Below, in pieces: positions 1-7,733 of a DNA stretch of 64,000 nt; the first letter of the stretch is position 1, and each line of letters opens with the position of its first letter. The notes beneath the pieces were generated by a model. That model ran no database searches, was not told where the DNA came from, and saw only the letters and a list, made by a program, of their open reading frames with translations. The position numbers were made by a program, and so were the translations under genes. Origin of the DNA: Sporichthyaceae bacterium (GTDB taxonomy: Bacteria > Actinomycetota > Actinomycetes > Sporichthyales > Sporichthyaceae); contig DATASX010000087.1 in assembly GCA_036269075.1 (NCBI GenBank), positions 1 through 64,000 on the forward strand. Direction: 5' to 3'.

Positions 1-292
1 CCACCGCCGGAGCCACCTTCGCCGCCGTCGAGGTCGAACCCGCAGCAGGCTTGACCGCCGTACCCGTCGAGGCCGCCGCACCAGCCACAGAACTGTCCGA
101 ACCCGCCGCGGCACTACCCCCGGCCGGTGCGCTGTTGGCCGCGCTGTCGCCGGTCGAGCTCTGTGAACTGCTGCTCTGGGACGCCGTGTCGGCCCCGACA
201 CGGGAGCCGCCGCAGGCGGCGAGTAACGCCAGCGCGGTGACGGATGCCGTGATCGCCGTGACCAAGCGGCGAGGTCTTGTTCTGGCTGACAT
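1..292 (-). CDS. Lipoprotein, N-terminal part only (runs off left edge)
   Basis: The frame is open from an ATG at 292 to the window edge, 97 codons without a stop. It starts with a short basic stretch (Arg4, Arg6, Arg8, Arg9), then a hydrophobic segment ending in a lipobox LLAAC with the lipidated Cys at residue 27, followed by Gly-Gly-Ser. After that comes a Ser/Ala/Gly/Thr-rich linker of about 65 residues. This is the pattern of an exported lipoprotein of Gram-positive high-GC bacteria, anchored on the outer face of the membrane. The folded domain lies outside the window, so its function is unknown; an ABC-transporter substrate-binding protein is one common possibility. Its position behind a P450-ferredoxin pair on the same strand would fit uptake of the substrate, but this is inference. 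Confidence 0.75.
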   Translation of the reverse strand, partial: MSARTRPRRLVTAITASVTALALLAACGGSRVGADTASQSSSSQSSTGDSAANSAPAGGSAAAGSDSSVAGAAASTGTAVKPAAGSTSTAAKVAPAV

Positions 293-342
293 TTGCCTGC
301 CCTTCGGAAGGCCCAGGTCCGGGCCACGTTGATTACCGACGC

Positions 343-558
343 CTACTTCGCGAGGGTGATTGCCCCCTCCGGGCAGACGCGCACCCCGAGTCGAGCCGAT
401 TCCTCCAGACCGGGCGGCACCTCGATGACCCCACCGCGGTCGATGTTGTAGCCGTTGTCGTCGAGCCGGTAGACGTCCCCGGCCATGACGGCGCACCTGC
501 CGTGCCCGGTGCAGCCCTGTTGGCCGCCGTCCTTGCCGAGCGCGATCTGTACCCGCAC
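343..558 (-). CDS. [3Fe-4S]-type ferredoxin paired with P450
   Basis: This 71-residue protein has the short ferredoxin pattern C16-x2-H19-G-x-C22 and C62-P-E-G-A near the end. The position that would carry a fourth cluster ligand is His19, as in many actinobacterial [3Fe-4S] ferredoxins that feed electrons to cytochromes P450. It lies 6 bp downstream of the P450 gene on the same strand, so the two are almost certainly co-transcribed and the ferredoxin is the probable direct redox partner. It should be cytoplasmic. No ferredoxin reductase is encoded nearby, so a reductase from elsewhere in the genome must supply electrons. Confidence 0.9.
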   Translation of the reverse strand: MRVQIALGKDGGQQGCTGHGRCAVMAGDVYRLDDNGYNIDRGGVIEVPPGLEESARLGVRVCPEGAITLAK

Positions 559-564
559 GTCGCG

Positions 565-1824
565 CTACCAGGACAGGTGGAGGGACCGCATGGAACGCAG
601 ATAGCCGGTTTCATAGACCGGGGTGGTGCCCTGCTTCACGTGGTAGTCCGGGATGCGGCGCAGCCATTCCTCGAAGGTGGCGCGCAGTTCCAGCCGGGCG
701 AGGTTCGAGCCGATGCATCTGTGGATTCCCACTCCGAAAGCGGAGTGCAGGACGGTCTCGCGAGTGATGTCGATCTTCTTGGGATCCTCGATCACCCGCG
801 GGTCACGCGAAGCGCCCCCGTAGACCATCATGACGAAGTCGCCCTTCTTCAGTTGCTGCCCGCCGAGTTCCACGTCCTGCGTGCAGGTACGCCCCAGAGC
901 CACCACCGGTGGGAACACCCGGGCGAATTCCTCGATGGCGCGCGGCATGTAGGTCTCCGGGTCGGAGACCAACAGCTTGCGCGCCTCGGGGTTCTCGGCC
1001 AGCCAGAGCAGCCCGCCGGCCATCACATAGGTGGTGGTGGCGATGCCACCGAACGTCATGTCGACCAGAACACTGACCCGGTCGGCCCAGGGCGCGGGGT
1101 TGCCGTCGTCGTACTCGACACCGGCCGCGATCATGTCGACCATGTCGCCGCGCGGCGGTTCCTCGGAGCGCTTCTTCAGGTACTCGCCCAGGTAGGAGAA
1201 CACGAACCCGAAGGCCGCACCACGTTCGGCCATGTCGGGCGCGAACGTGCCCCGTTCCACCCCGTCCACGAGCTTGTCGAGGTCCTCGATCGGGACGCCG
1301 AGCACGTTCTTGAAGAACGCCCATCCGGGCAGCAACCCGCCCATCTCGCTGACGAACTCGCACTCACCGCGGTCGATGAAGCGGTCGATCAAGGCGTTGG
1401 CGTCGGCCCGGATCGTCGCGTCGTACTCCGCGATCACCGCCGGGCCCATGAACGGGTTCAGCGCGGTCCGCCAAGCGGTGTGGATCGGCGGGTCGCACTC
1501 CTCGGGGAACAGGAACGGCAGGCCCTCGGGGCGGTTCGGCATGTAGCCGCCCGCTGCCGAGAACGCGCGCCAGTTCTGACCGACCTCGCGTACCAACTTG
1601 TTCTGGGCAACCAGCCAGAAGCCGGTGCCGACCTGGCTGCGGGCAACCGGGCACTTCTCGACGATGTCGTCGAGGACGTCGAGGAGTCGGTCGTTGAAGA
1701 CCGGGGCGTCCAGATCGAAGTCGTGGTAGATGTCCCGGCCGTACTTGGCCTTCGCCGCCTCGACGTCGGCCGCGGTCGGCGGGGTGTAGACGGTCTCTTG
1801 GTCCTTGAATCCCATCGCGGGCAA
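565..1824 (-). CDS. Cytochrome P450 (unusual I-helix)
   Basis: A full-length bacterial P450 of 419 residues. The heme-binding loop FGVGIHRCIG places the thiolate Cys at residue 370, and an ExxR motif is seen in EEFARVF. The I-helix reads FGGIATTT: the acidic residue usually before the conserved Thr is replaced by Ala, which may alter proton delivery to oxygen. It should hydroxylate a hydrophobic substrate using electrons from the ferredoxin at 343-558. The SDR upstream (1860-2600, same strand, 35 bp gap) could oxidise the resulting alcohol. The ATG at 1824 is preceded by a purine-rich AAAGGGTTGC on the coding strand. The substrate is not predictable from sequence alone. Confidence 0.93.
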   Translation of the reverse strand: MPAMGFKDQETVYTPPTAADVEAAKAKYGRDIYHDFDLDAPVFNDRLLDVLDDIVEKCPVARSQVGTGFWLVAQNKLVREVGQNWRAFSAAGGYMPNRPEGLPFLFPEECDPPIHTAWRTALNPFMGPAVIAEYDATIRADANALIDRFIDRGECEFVSEMGGLLPGWAFFKNVLGVPIEDLDKLVDGVERGTFAPDMAERGAAFGFVFSYLGEYLKKRSEEPPRGDMVDMIAAGVEYDDGNPAPWADRVSVLVDMTFGGIATTTYVMAGGLLWLAENPEARKLLVSDPETYMPRAIEEFARVFPPVVALGRTCTQDVELGGQQLKKGDFVMMVYGGASRDPRVIEDPKKIDITRETVLHSAFGVGIHRCIGSNLARLELRATFEEWLRRIPDYHVKQGTTPVYETGYLRSMRSLHLSW

Positions 1825-1859
1825 CCCTTTCCAGTCCGGGGTGATCGGGCGGCGCGCGG

Positions 1860-2600
1860 CTAGAGCAGCGTGTATCCGCCGTCGATGACCATCTCTGCGC
1901 CGGTGATGAACGAGGACTCGTCACTGGCCAGGAACAGCGCGAGGTTCGCGACCTCGGAGGCTTCGGCGATCCGGCCGATCGGGTTGGCCTTGACGATCGC
2001 CTCGATCATGGCCGCGGGCAGATGGTCGGTGATCGCGGTGCGAATCGATCCGGGATTGATCGCGTTGACTCGGATCCCCTGGGCGGCGTACTCGGCCGCG
2101 GCGACTTTGGTCAACATGACCACGCCACCCTTGGCCGCGCAGTAACTGGCCATGTTCGGGAAGGCGACCATCGCGGCCATCGAGGCGGTGTTGATGATCG
2201 AGCCGCCGCCGGAGGCCAGCATCGCCGGGATCCCATATCGAACTCCGAGAAAGACCCCGCGCAGGTTGACCGCCTGGACCGCGTCCCAGGCCTCCTCCGG
2301 ACACTCACCGACCAGGTGCAGCTCACCGTCGATGCCCGCGTTGTTGTGCAGCACGTCGAGGCGACCGAACGTCGAGACGGCCGCGTCGATCATCGCCTGG
2401 ACGCTCTCGCCCGAGCGCACATCGGTGTTCACCGAGATCGCGCCCTCGCCCAGTTCCTTGGCGATGGCTTCCTGGGCCCCGGACAGGTCCGCGAGCACGA
2501 CCTGCGCACCCTCCCGGTGGAAGACCCGTGCGGTCGCGGCGCCGATCCCCGAACCCGCTCCGGTGACGATGGCGACCTTGCCCTCAAGCCGTCCGGCCAT
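1860..2600 (-). CDS. SDR family NAD(P)-dependent alcohol dehydrogenase
   Basis: A classical 246-residue short-chain dehydrogenase. The cofactor motif TGAGSGIG is near residue 14, NNAG follows in the middle, and the catalytic Ser plus the YCAAK motif (Tyr-x3-Lys) are intact. The C-terminal IDGGYTLL is typical. It probably oxidises a hydroxyl to a ketone or the reverse, using NAD(P) in the cytoplasm. It is the first gene of the minus-strand unit SDR, P450, ferredoxin, so it likely handles the P450 product. A TTGACA/TACGTT promoter with a palindrome over the -10 element lies about 80-105 bp upstream, which suggests repressor control. Confidence 0.93.
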   Translation of the reverse strand: MAGRLEGKVAIVTGAGSGIGAATARVFHREGAQVVLADLSGAQEAIAKELGEGAISVNTDVRSGESVQAMIDAAVSTFGRLDVLHNNAGIDGELHLVGECPEEAWDAVQAVNLRGVFLGVRYGIPAMLASGGGSIINTASMAAMVAFPNMASYCAAKGGVVMLTKVAAAEYAAQGIRVNAINPGSIRTAITDHLPAAMIEAIVKANPIGRIAEASEVANLALFLASDESSFITGAEMVIDGGYTLL

Positions 2601-2673
2601 GTGATGTCAGCTCCCATTCCATTGGGTCCGCCCGGCCCGATCAACCCGGGCAGAATGTGTGACCGATGTGACA

Positions 2674-2691
2674 AGCGAACGTACGTTTGCT
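2674..2691. promoter_or_regulatory. Palindromic operator over the SDR-P450 promoter
   Basis: The 18-bp sequence AGCGAACGTACGTTTGCT is an inverted repeat with one mismatched pair out of nine. It overlaps the -10 hexamer of the minus-strand promoter (see 2678-2706). A TetR- or MarR-size dimeric repressor is plausible, but no regulator gene is adjacent. A second shorter palindrome, AACGATCGTT at 2804-2813, shares the AACG..CGTT ends and lies nearer the divergent amidohydrolase gene. Confidence 0.6.
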
Positions 2692-2706
2692 GACGAATAC
2701 TGTCAA
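2678..2706 (-). promoter_or_regulatory. Sigma-70-type promoter for SDR-P450-ferredoxin unit
   Basis: On the minus strand, TTGACA (2706-2701) is followed by exactly 17 bases and then TACGTT (2683-2678), a good match to the -35/-10 layout with TAnnnT at -10. The SDR start codon lies about 78 bases further downstream. The -10 element lies inside the palindrome at 2674-2691. Confidence 0.5.
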
Positions 2707-2803
2707 TAGGGATGACCCAGCTCTCCGAATAGACGCTGGGAGATAGCCTTTTGCCGACCGGCCGACAGCTTGACGAACCTCGGTTCACGGTGGCACCGTT
2801 ACG

Positions 2804-2813
2804 AACGATCGTT
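2804..2813. promoter_or_regulatory. Second AACG-CGTT palindrome in divergent promoter
   Basis: AACGATCGTT is a perfect 10-bp palindrome 46 bp upstream of the amidohydrolase GTG. Its ends match those of the larger palindrome at 2674-2691 (core AACGTACGTT). The same regulator may bind both, so each could serve one of the two divergent units. The site is short and could be chance in GC-rich DNA. Confidence 0.35.
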
Positions 2814-2858
2814 AGCTACACAAGTTGACAGGGTCGACCGACACTCGGGGAGGCTGAC

Positions 2859-3941
2859 GTGCTGGCGGGACATCTGGTCGCGGACGCGGTTGTCCACCCG
2901 TACAACTTGGCGTCGGAGAACCAGGACCCGGCCGCGGCAGCTCAACTGGAGGCGGTTTACGGCGCCCACCTGCTGGCCACCGGGCGGGCGCACCCGGAAC
3001 ATGCGTTGAGCCGCGCGGAGTTCTTCAGCGACTTCCCGTTCGAGGCTGTGGCCCGGTCGCTGTTCGTCGAGAGTGCCACGGACTTCGCGATCATCCATGC
3101 GTTGCCGAACCTGGGTTTCACCCGGTCTTTCGTCACCGACCCGGCACGCGCCGCGCAGTTCCGGGATCTGCACCCGCAGCGCTTCGCTCTCTACGCCACC
3201 GTGGACACCGCGGACATCGACGGGGCCATCGCCGCGTTGGAGTGGCAGGTGCGCGAGTTCGGCGTCGACGGCCTGAAGCTGTACCCCGCGTTCTTCTACG
3301 GCGGCGCCGCCCAGGGCTGGCGGCTGGACCGCGACGACTTCGCCACCCCGGTGCTGGAGGCCGCTCGCGACCTGGGCATCCGCAACGTGGCGGTGCACAA
3401 GACGCTGTGGCTGCCACCGGCCCCCAAAGAAGCTTTCGATCTGGACGACGTCTCCGCCGCCGTCGAGAAGTTCGCCGACCTGAACTTCTTCCTGGTGCAC
3501 GCCGGCGCGGCCTTCGTGGACCGGACCTGTGAGCTACTCCGGCGACACCGGAACCTGCACGCGACGCTGGAGACCACGTTCTCCTACCTGGTCGTGCGCC
3601 CGGAGGTGTTCGCCAGTGTGCTGGCCCGCCTGTTGACCGCCTGCGGCCCGGACCAACTGCTGTACGCCAGCGGCAGCAATCTGTCGCACCCGGATCTGCT
3701 GCTGCGCGCGTTCGAGGACTACCAGTTGCCGGACGAGGTCCTGGATCGGCACGGGTGCCGCCAGTTGGACGACGCGGACCGTGCGGCGATCCTCGGCGGG
3801 AACCTGTTGCGCCTGCACGGCCGGACGCCGGAGACGGTGTTGGCCGGCGTCGCGGACGACGGGTACGCGGCCACCCGTGCGGCGGGCGGTGCTCCCCCGT
3901 GGAGCGGCGTGCGGACGGCCGTGACCGGTGGCGCCCGATGA
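2859..3941 (+). CDS. Amidohydrolase family 2 (TIM-barrel) metal-dependent hydrolase
   Basis: A 360-residue protein whose fold pattern fits the amidohydrolase-2 family: DGLKLYP after a strand near residue 137, NVAVHKT near 175-185, FFLVHAG near 210-220 and LYASGSNLSHPD near 270-280. Many relatives hydrolyse or decarboxylate ring-cleavage products. The usual HxH after strand 1 is not obvious (AVVHPYN carries only one His), so metal binding may be atypical. The GTG start at 2859 is preceded by GGGGAGG with proper spacing. It is the first gene of a plus-strand operon with DUF59, Rieske oxygenase, EthD-like and epoxide-hydrolase-like genes. A role in breakdown of an oxygenated ring or ester is inferred from context. 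Confidence 0.75.
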   Translation: MLAGHLVADAVVHPYNLASENQDPAAAAQLEAVYGAHLLATGRAHPEHALSRAEFFSDFPFEAVARSLFVESATDFAIIHALPNLGFTRSFVTDPARAAQFRDLHPQRFALYATVDTADIDGAIAALEWQVREFGVDGLKLYPAFFYGGAAQGWRLDRDDFATPVLEAARDLGIRNVAVHKTLWLPPAPKEAFDLDDVSAAVEKFADLNFFLVHAGAAFVDRTCELLRRHRNLHATLETTFSYLVVRPEVFASVLARLLTACGPDQLLYASGSNLSHPDLLLRAFEDYQLPDEVLDRHGCRQLDDADRAAILGGNLLRLHGRTPETVLAGVADDGYAATRAAGGAPPWSGVRTAVTGGAR

Positions 3942-3969
3942 GCGAGCTTGCGAGTGAATCAATGTCACA

Positions 3970-4329
3970 GTGCCGGCCACCTTCCGCCCCGAACCGGCGA
4001 TCGATGGTGCACCAGTGAGCCCGACCACCGCGGCCGTGCTGGATCGCCTGCGCGAGGTGCCGGAGCCGTGCAGCCTGCTCATGCGTGAGCCGACCAACAT
4101 CACCGACATGGGCCTGGTGGAGAAGGTCGTCGTCACCGGCGACAAGGTTCTCGTCGAACTGGTCCTCACCGATCCGTCGTGCCTGCATTTCGGGGCGATG
4201 CAACGCTTCATCCGCGACGCGGTCCTCGGCCTGGACGGAGTCACCGAGGTCGACGTACGGATCAGCCCGTGGGTGCTGTGGACGCCTGACCGCCAAGGCG
4301 AACCGGAACAAGGGAGAGATGCCGAATGA
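3970..4329 (+). CDS. DUF59 / MIP18-family Fe-S assembly protein
   Basis: The protein shows the DUF59 pattern: N-terminal helix, then ITDMGLVEKVVV, and LTDPSCLHFGAM with the conserved Cys after Asp-Pro. Relatives such as SufT and PaaD help insert or mature iron-sulfur clusters. The next gene, overlapping by ATGA at 4326-4329, is a Rieske oxygenase that needs a [2Fe-2S] cluster and a mononuclear iron, so a dedicated maturation role is likely. The start is uncertain: the first candidate is at 3970 (119 residues), but the family-like region begins after a GTG at 4015, giving 104 residues; neither has a strong ribosome-binding site. Confidence 0.8.
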   Translation: MPATFRPEPAIDGAPVSPTTAAVLDRLREVPEPCSLLMREPTNITDMGLVEKVVVTGDKVLVELVLTDPSCLHFGAMQRFIRDAVLGLDGVTEVDVRISPWVLWTPDRQGEPEQGRDAE

Positions 4330-5465
4330 GGGACGTTCCTACCCGCAGGAGGCAGCGAGACGGCGATCCCGCTCTCACCCCCGCCGAGCGTCAGTACCCC
4401 TTGCCGCCCAGCACGTTGGACATCGACGTCTACCGCGACCCGCAGCGCTTTCGGCACGAGCTCAACGAGATCTTCGTCCCGGCTTGGTTCCCGGTGCTGC
4501 CGGCCGGCGACCTCGAGCCCTCGGCGGTCTTCGTCTGGGAGGGCGTCGAACAGTCGGTCGTGATCGCCCGGCACCACGACGGGCGGGTGTCCGCCTGGCA
4601 CAACGTCTGCCAGCACCGGGGCGCGCGCATCGTGCGGGAGAGCGGTCCGTGCCAGGTCGCCCGGGTGCACTGCCCATGGCACGGCTTCGGCTATGACCTC
4701 GACGGCAAGGTCGTGGCCGTGCCGTTGCGGGCCAGCTTCGACGCCGCGGAGCTGACCGGGTTGGCCGCCCCTCCGGTACGCGTTCAGGAGTGGGGCGGCT
4801 TCATCTGGTTGTGCCTGTCGGACACGTCCATCGGCCTGGAGGGGTACCTCGGCACTATCGGCACACAACTGGCCGGGTACGGACTCGACGAGTTCCGCAC
4901 GGTCTACCGGACCGAGGTGGTGCTGAACGCCAACTGGAAGATCGTCATGGACGGCTTCAACGAGACCTGGCACGTGCCGTTCACGCACGCCGATTCCCTG
5001 GCCGACATCGTCCTGTGGCGCGAGGCCACGCTGCACGTGGATTCCCCGCCGCACTCCTGGATGACCATCCCGATCCGCGGGTTCACCGACCGGGTCGATT
5101 CCGATGACCACCGGCAGACCCACCTGTGCCACTACCTGGTGTTCCCCAACACCATCTACAGCTGCTTCCCGACCCATCTGCAGATGTGGACGGTGTGGCC
5201 GTTGACCGTGGACCGCACCCAACTGATCGCCCATCACATCGTCGGGCCGACCCCGGCGGGCCAGACCGACCAGGAGTGGGAGGCCCGCAACCTGCGGGAC
5301 TGGGAACACTTCGTGACCGTGCTCGGCGAGGACTCCGCGGTGCTCGACGACTTCTCGCAGATCGTGCGCAGCCTCGGCTACAACCGGAACATGTTCAACA
5401 CGGCCGAGAGCCGGTTGACCGCGTTCCACGAGGAGATCGCCAAACGGCTCGGCGAACCGCAATGA
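4326..5465 (+). CDS. Rieske non-heme iron oxygenase, large subunit
   Basis: A 379-residue aromatic-ring-hydroxylating-type oxygenase. The Rieske cluster ligands are Cys95-x-His97 (CQHRG) and Cys116-x2-His119 (CPWHG). The catalytic iron site is seen in DGFNETWHVPFTH, with His216 and His221, and the likely carboxylate ligand in EDSAVLDDF near residue 335. It should hydroxylate, dihydroxylate or demethylate a substrate with O2 and electrons from a reductase. No reductase or small subunit is encoded nearby, so it resembles alpha-only (alpha-3) oxygenases. The ATG at 4326 overlaps the DUF59 stop and has GGGAGAG upstream; its own stop overlaps the next start at 5462. Confidence 0.93.
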   Translation: MRDVPTRRRQRDGDPALTPAERQYPLPPSTLDIDVYRDPQRFRHELNEIFVPAWFPVLPAGDLEPSAVFVWEGVEQSVVIARHHDGRVSAWHNVCQHRGARIVRESGPCQVARVHCPWHGFGYDLDGKVVAVPLRASFDAAELTGLAAPPVRVQEWGGFIWLCLSDTSIGLEGYLGTIGTQLAGYGLDEFRTVYRTEVVLNANWKIVMDGFNETWHVPFTHADSLADIVLWREATLHVDSPPHSWMTIPIRGFTDRVDSDDHRQTHLCHYLVFPNTIYSCFPTHLQMWTVWPLTVDRTQLIAHHIVGPTPAGQTDQEWEARNLRDWEHFVTVLGEDSAVLDDFSQIVRSLGYNRNMFNTAESRLTAFHEEIAKRLGEPQ

Positions 5466-5815
5466 CGACCGAGGGTGCACGTGCGACCGCGCTGCTGCTC
5501 GTGATGTCCCGACCGGTGCCCGGACGCGAGCAGGACTACGACGAGTGGTACACCGACCGGCACCTGGGCGATGTCCTGAACGCGGCCGGATTCCGTGCGG
5601 CACAACGCTTTCGCTTCGTCCCCTCGAAGCTCTCGCGGGATCCGGCCGCCCCGTACCTGGCCATCTACGAGGTGGACGCGGCCGACCGCGAGGCCGCGGA
5701 GAAGCTGTTGATCGAGGCGGCCAACACCCCGGCGATGCCGATCAGCGACGCACTGCAACCCGGCTCGATCACCTGGTGGTTCGAGAGCGTGAGCGACCGG
5801 GTGGGATCGACTTGA
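5462..5815 (+). CDS. EthD-like / dimeric alpha-beta barrel protein
   Basis: The ATG at 5462 overlaps the Rieske stop codon (ATGA). The 117-residue product has the pattern of a ferredoxin-fold dimeric barrel: VMSRPVPGREQDYDEWYTDRH, then an amphipathic helix and FRAAQRFRF, LAIYEVD. Such proteins are often found with oxygenases of ring or ether degradation; their roles include isomerisation, lactonisation or product release, and many are uncharacterised. The context supports a helper or isomerase for the product of the Rieske enzyme. The end overlaps the next reading frame by TTGA. Confidence 0.75.
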   Translation: MTTEGARATALLLVMSRPVPGREQDYDEWYTDRHLGDVLNAAGFRAAQRFRFVPSKLSRDPAAPYLAIYEVDAADREAAEKLLIEAANTPAMPISDALQPGSITWWFESVSDRVGST

Positions 5816-6553
5816 CGGGAACCGGAATCAGCTTTCGCACCGTCCACGCCAACGGGCTGCGCTTCGGTGTGGCCGAGGCGGGCCAGGGCCCACTGGTGCT
5901 GTTCTGCCACGGCTTCCCGGAATCATCGTACTCGTGGCGTCATCAATTGCCGGTTCTCGCCGAGGCCGGTTTTCGTCGGTCGCGCCGGACATGCGCGGTT
6001 ACAGGCGCTCCGCCAAGCCCGCGGACCCCGATGCCTATGTCATCACCGAGTTGGTCGCCGACTGCGTCGGGCTGGTCGAGGCGTTGGGCGAGCAAACCGC
6101 CGTGATCGTCGGGCACGACTGGGGCGCGGCGATCGCCTGGACGGCGGCCTGGACCCGGCCGGACGTGTTCCGTGCCGTGGCCGCGTTGAGCGTCCCGTTC
6201 GGCGGTCGAGGGCTGACCGTGCTACCGGGCAACCCGTTGGGCGAGCGGCGCCCGAGCATCGTCGAGCGGGAGCTCGCCGGCCCGGACCTGTTGTTCTACC
6301 AGGATATCTTCGCCTCCCCCGCGGGCCTCGCGGAGATGGAGGCCGACCCCGCCCGGTCACGGTGCCCGCGCTGTTCATCGGTGGCGACCGCGACGTCGTG
6401 ACGATCTGGACCAAGCGCGCCATCGAGCTGTTCGACGAGACGCAGCAGGACTTCCGGGGAACCGTGATCCTCGAGAACTGTGGCCACTGGATCCAGCAGG
6501 AACAACCCGCCGCGACCAACACCGCGCTGCTGGAGTTCCTGGCGAAGCTGTAG
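5812..6553 (+). pseudogene. Epoxide hydrolase-like alpha/beta hydrolase, frameshifted and deleted
   Basis: Three reading frames together spell one alpha/beta hydrolase. Frame 1 from a TTG at 5812 gives the oxyanion loop HGFPES up to about 5972. The frame 1 base earlier continues with VAPDMRGY and the nucleophile elbow GHDWG (Asp) up to about 6350. A third frame ends with VPALFIGGDRD and ENCGHW, the acid and His regions, to the stop at 6553. The first shift looks like a 1-base deletion. The second coincides with a missing cap domain: about 247 codons remain instead of the usual 290-330, and about 80-100 residues between EMEADPAR and VPALF are absent. It is probably a dead last gene of the Rieske operon. 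Confidence 0.8.
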
Positions 6554-6564
6554 GCCGGTCCCGC

Positions 6565-7677
6565 TCAGCGGTGCAGGGACCAGTACTGCAGCGCCCACCA
6601 GACCTCGAAGGTCGTCTCCAGGCTGCCGAGGTCGGCGCCGGACAGCTGCTCGAAGCGGTCCAGTCGCTGGCGCAGCGTGTTCTGGTGCACCGAGAGCGCG
6701 ACGGCGCCGCGCGCGATGTTTGCGTCGCACGCCAGGAAGGCCTCCACCGTGTCCAACAACGCTGGCGCGGCGGCCAACACCGGGCTCAGATGGCGCGCGA
6801 CCAGGGCGTCCCCGAGTTCGTCCTCCTCTACGACCGCGACACGGATGCTCAGACTCGATCGGTCGACCAGCCCACGTCGACGAAACCGCACGGCCACGTT
6901 CAGCAGCCGGGTCGCCTCCGCGAATGCCTGGGTGAGCCCGTTCAGATGCACCGGGCCGGCGATGGAGGCGACGCCGTCGAGATCGACCAGCGTGGGCGGC
7001 GTGGGAACGATGCCGGCGAGGTCACCGTCGACCGGACCGACAACTCCACCGCTGCGGTTGAGCGCCTCCAGCGGCTCCGGTGCGGTGGTGCGGGCGCGAA
7101 GCACCCAGTAGTCGACACCGGGCTTCAGTCCGTGCACCGCTGCCACCGCCGCCAGGTCGTGCGTCGACAGCGACCCGGTCAGAGCCCGCGCCAGGAAGGT
7201 CAGCCGCTCCTGCTCCTCGCGCCGGGCGATCTCCACGTCGATGTCGCGACGTGCCCCGACCAACTCGGTGGACAGGTCGTCGGTCAACTCCCACAGACGG
7301 CACAGGGCCCGCAACGTCGCTTCGATGGGCACGTCCAGCGCGCTCGCATGCTCGACGACGGCGTCGCGCAGCACTCCCATGACCGCCCGGTAGGCGGCGA
7401 CGACGTCCTCGGCCGGGATGCCCTGCATCGCTCGCTGGCGACCCGATGCGTGCTCGTCCTCGCTGATGTCCGCCGGCAGGTCGCCTCGTCCACAGAGCAT
7501 CTCGGCGACGCGCACGACATTGCGCCGACAGGACCGGCGCAATGCGGCAGCCGGGACCCGACGGTAGGACCGGATCGCCCGCAGCTGTGCCATCTGACGC
7601 GCAATCAGGTCCGCGTCGGCAGCCAGCAGCGCCGCGGCCACCGGAGCCATGATCTGCCGGTCGGCCGGGTCGACCAC
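6565..7677 (-). CDS. PucR/CdaR-type transcriptional regulator
   Basis: A 370-residue regulator. The C-terminal region LSVHQNTLRQRLDRFEQLSG is the helix-turn-helix typical of PucR-type activators, which end shortly after this motif as here. The N-terminal two thirds is a sensor region with no motif I can assign. It lies downstream of an LLM oxidoreductase on the same strand (56 bp gap) and may control it and the divergent acyl-CoA synthetase at 8869. The GTG at 7677 is used as start; an internal ATG at 7650 is an alternative. Its 3' end faces the broken hydrolase with only 11 bp between the stop codons. Confidence 0.85.
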   Translation of the reverse strand: MVDPADRQIMAPVAAALLAADADLIARQMAQLRAIRSYRRVPAAALRRSCRRNVVRVAEMLCGRGDLPADISEDEHASGRQRAMQGIPAEDVVAAYRAVMGVLRDAVVEHASALDVPIEATLRALCRLWELTDDLSTELVGARRDIDVEIARREEQERLTFLARALTGSLSTHDLAAVAAVHGLKPGVDYWVLRARTTAPEPLEALNRSGGVVGPVDGDLAGIVPTPPTLVDLDGVASIAGPVHLNGLTQAFAEATRLLNVAVRFRRRGLVDRSSLSIRVAVVEEDELGDALVARHLSPVLAAAPALLDTVEAFLACDANIARGAVALSVHQNTLRQRLDRFEQLSGADLGSLETTFEVWWALQYWSLHR

Positions 7678-7733
7678 CGCGTTGGGCTTTTCTCTGCTCT
7701 CGATACCCGGATTCTAGAGGTTCCTACGTTGCC

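Noticed and set aside
277-1863. Long plus-strand frame (528 codons) opposite the P450 and ferredoxin
   Set aside because: The minus-strand genes have complete P450 and ferredoxin motifs; the plus-strand frame has none.
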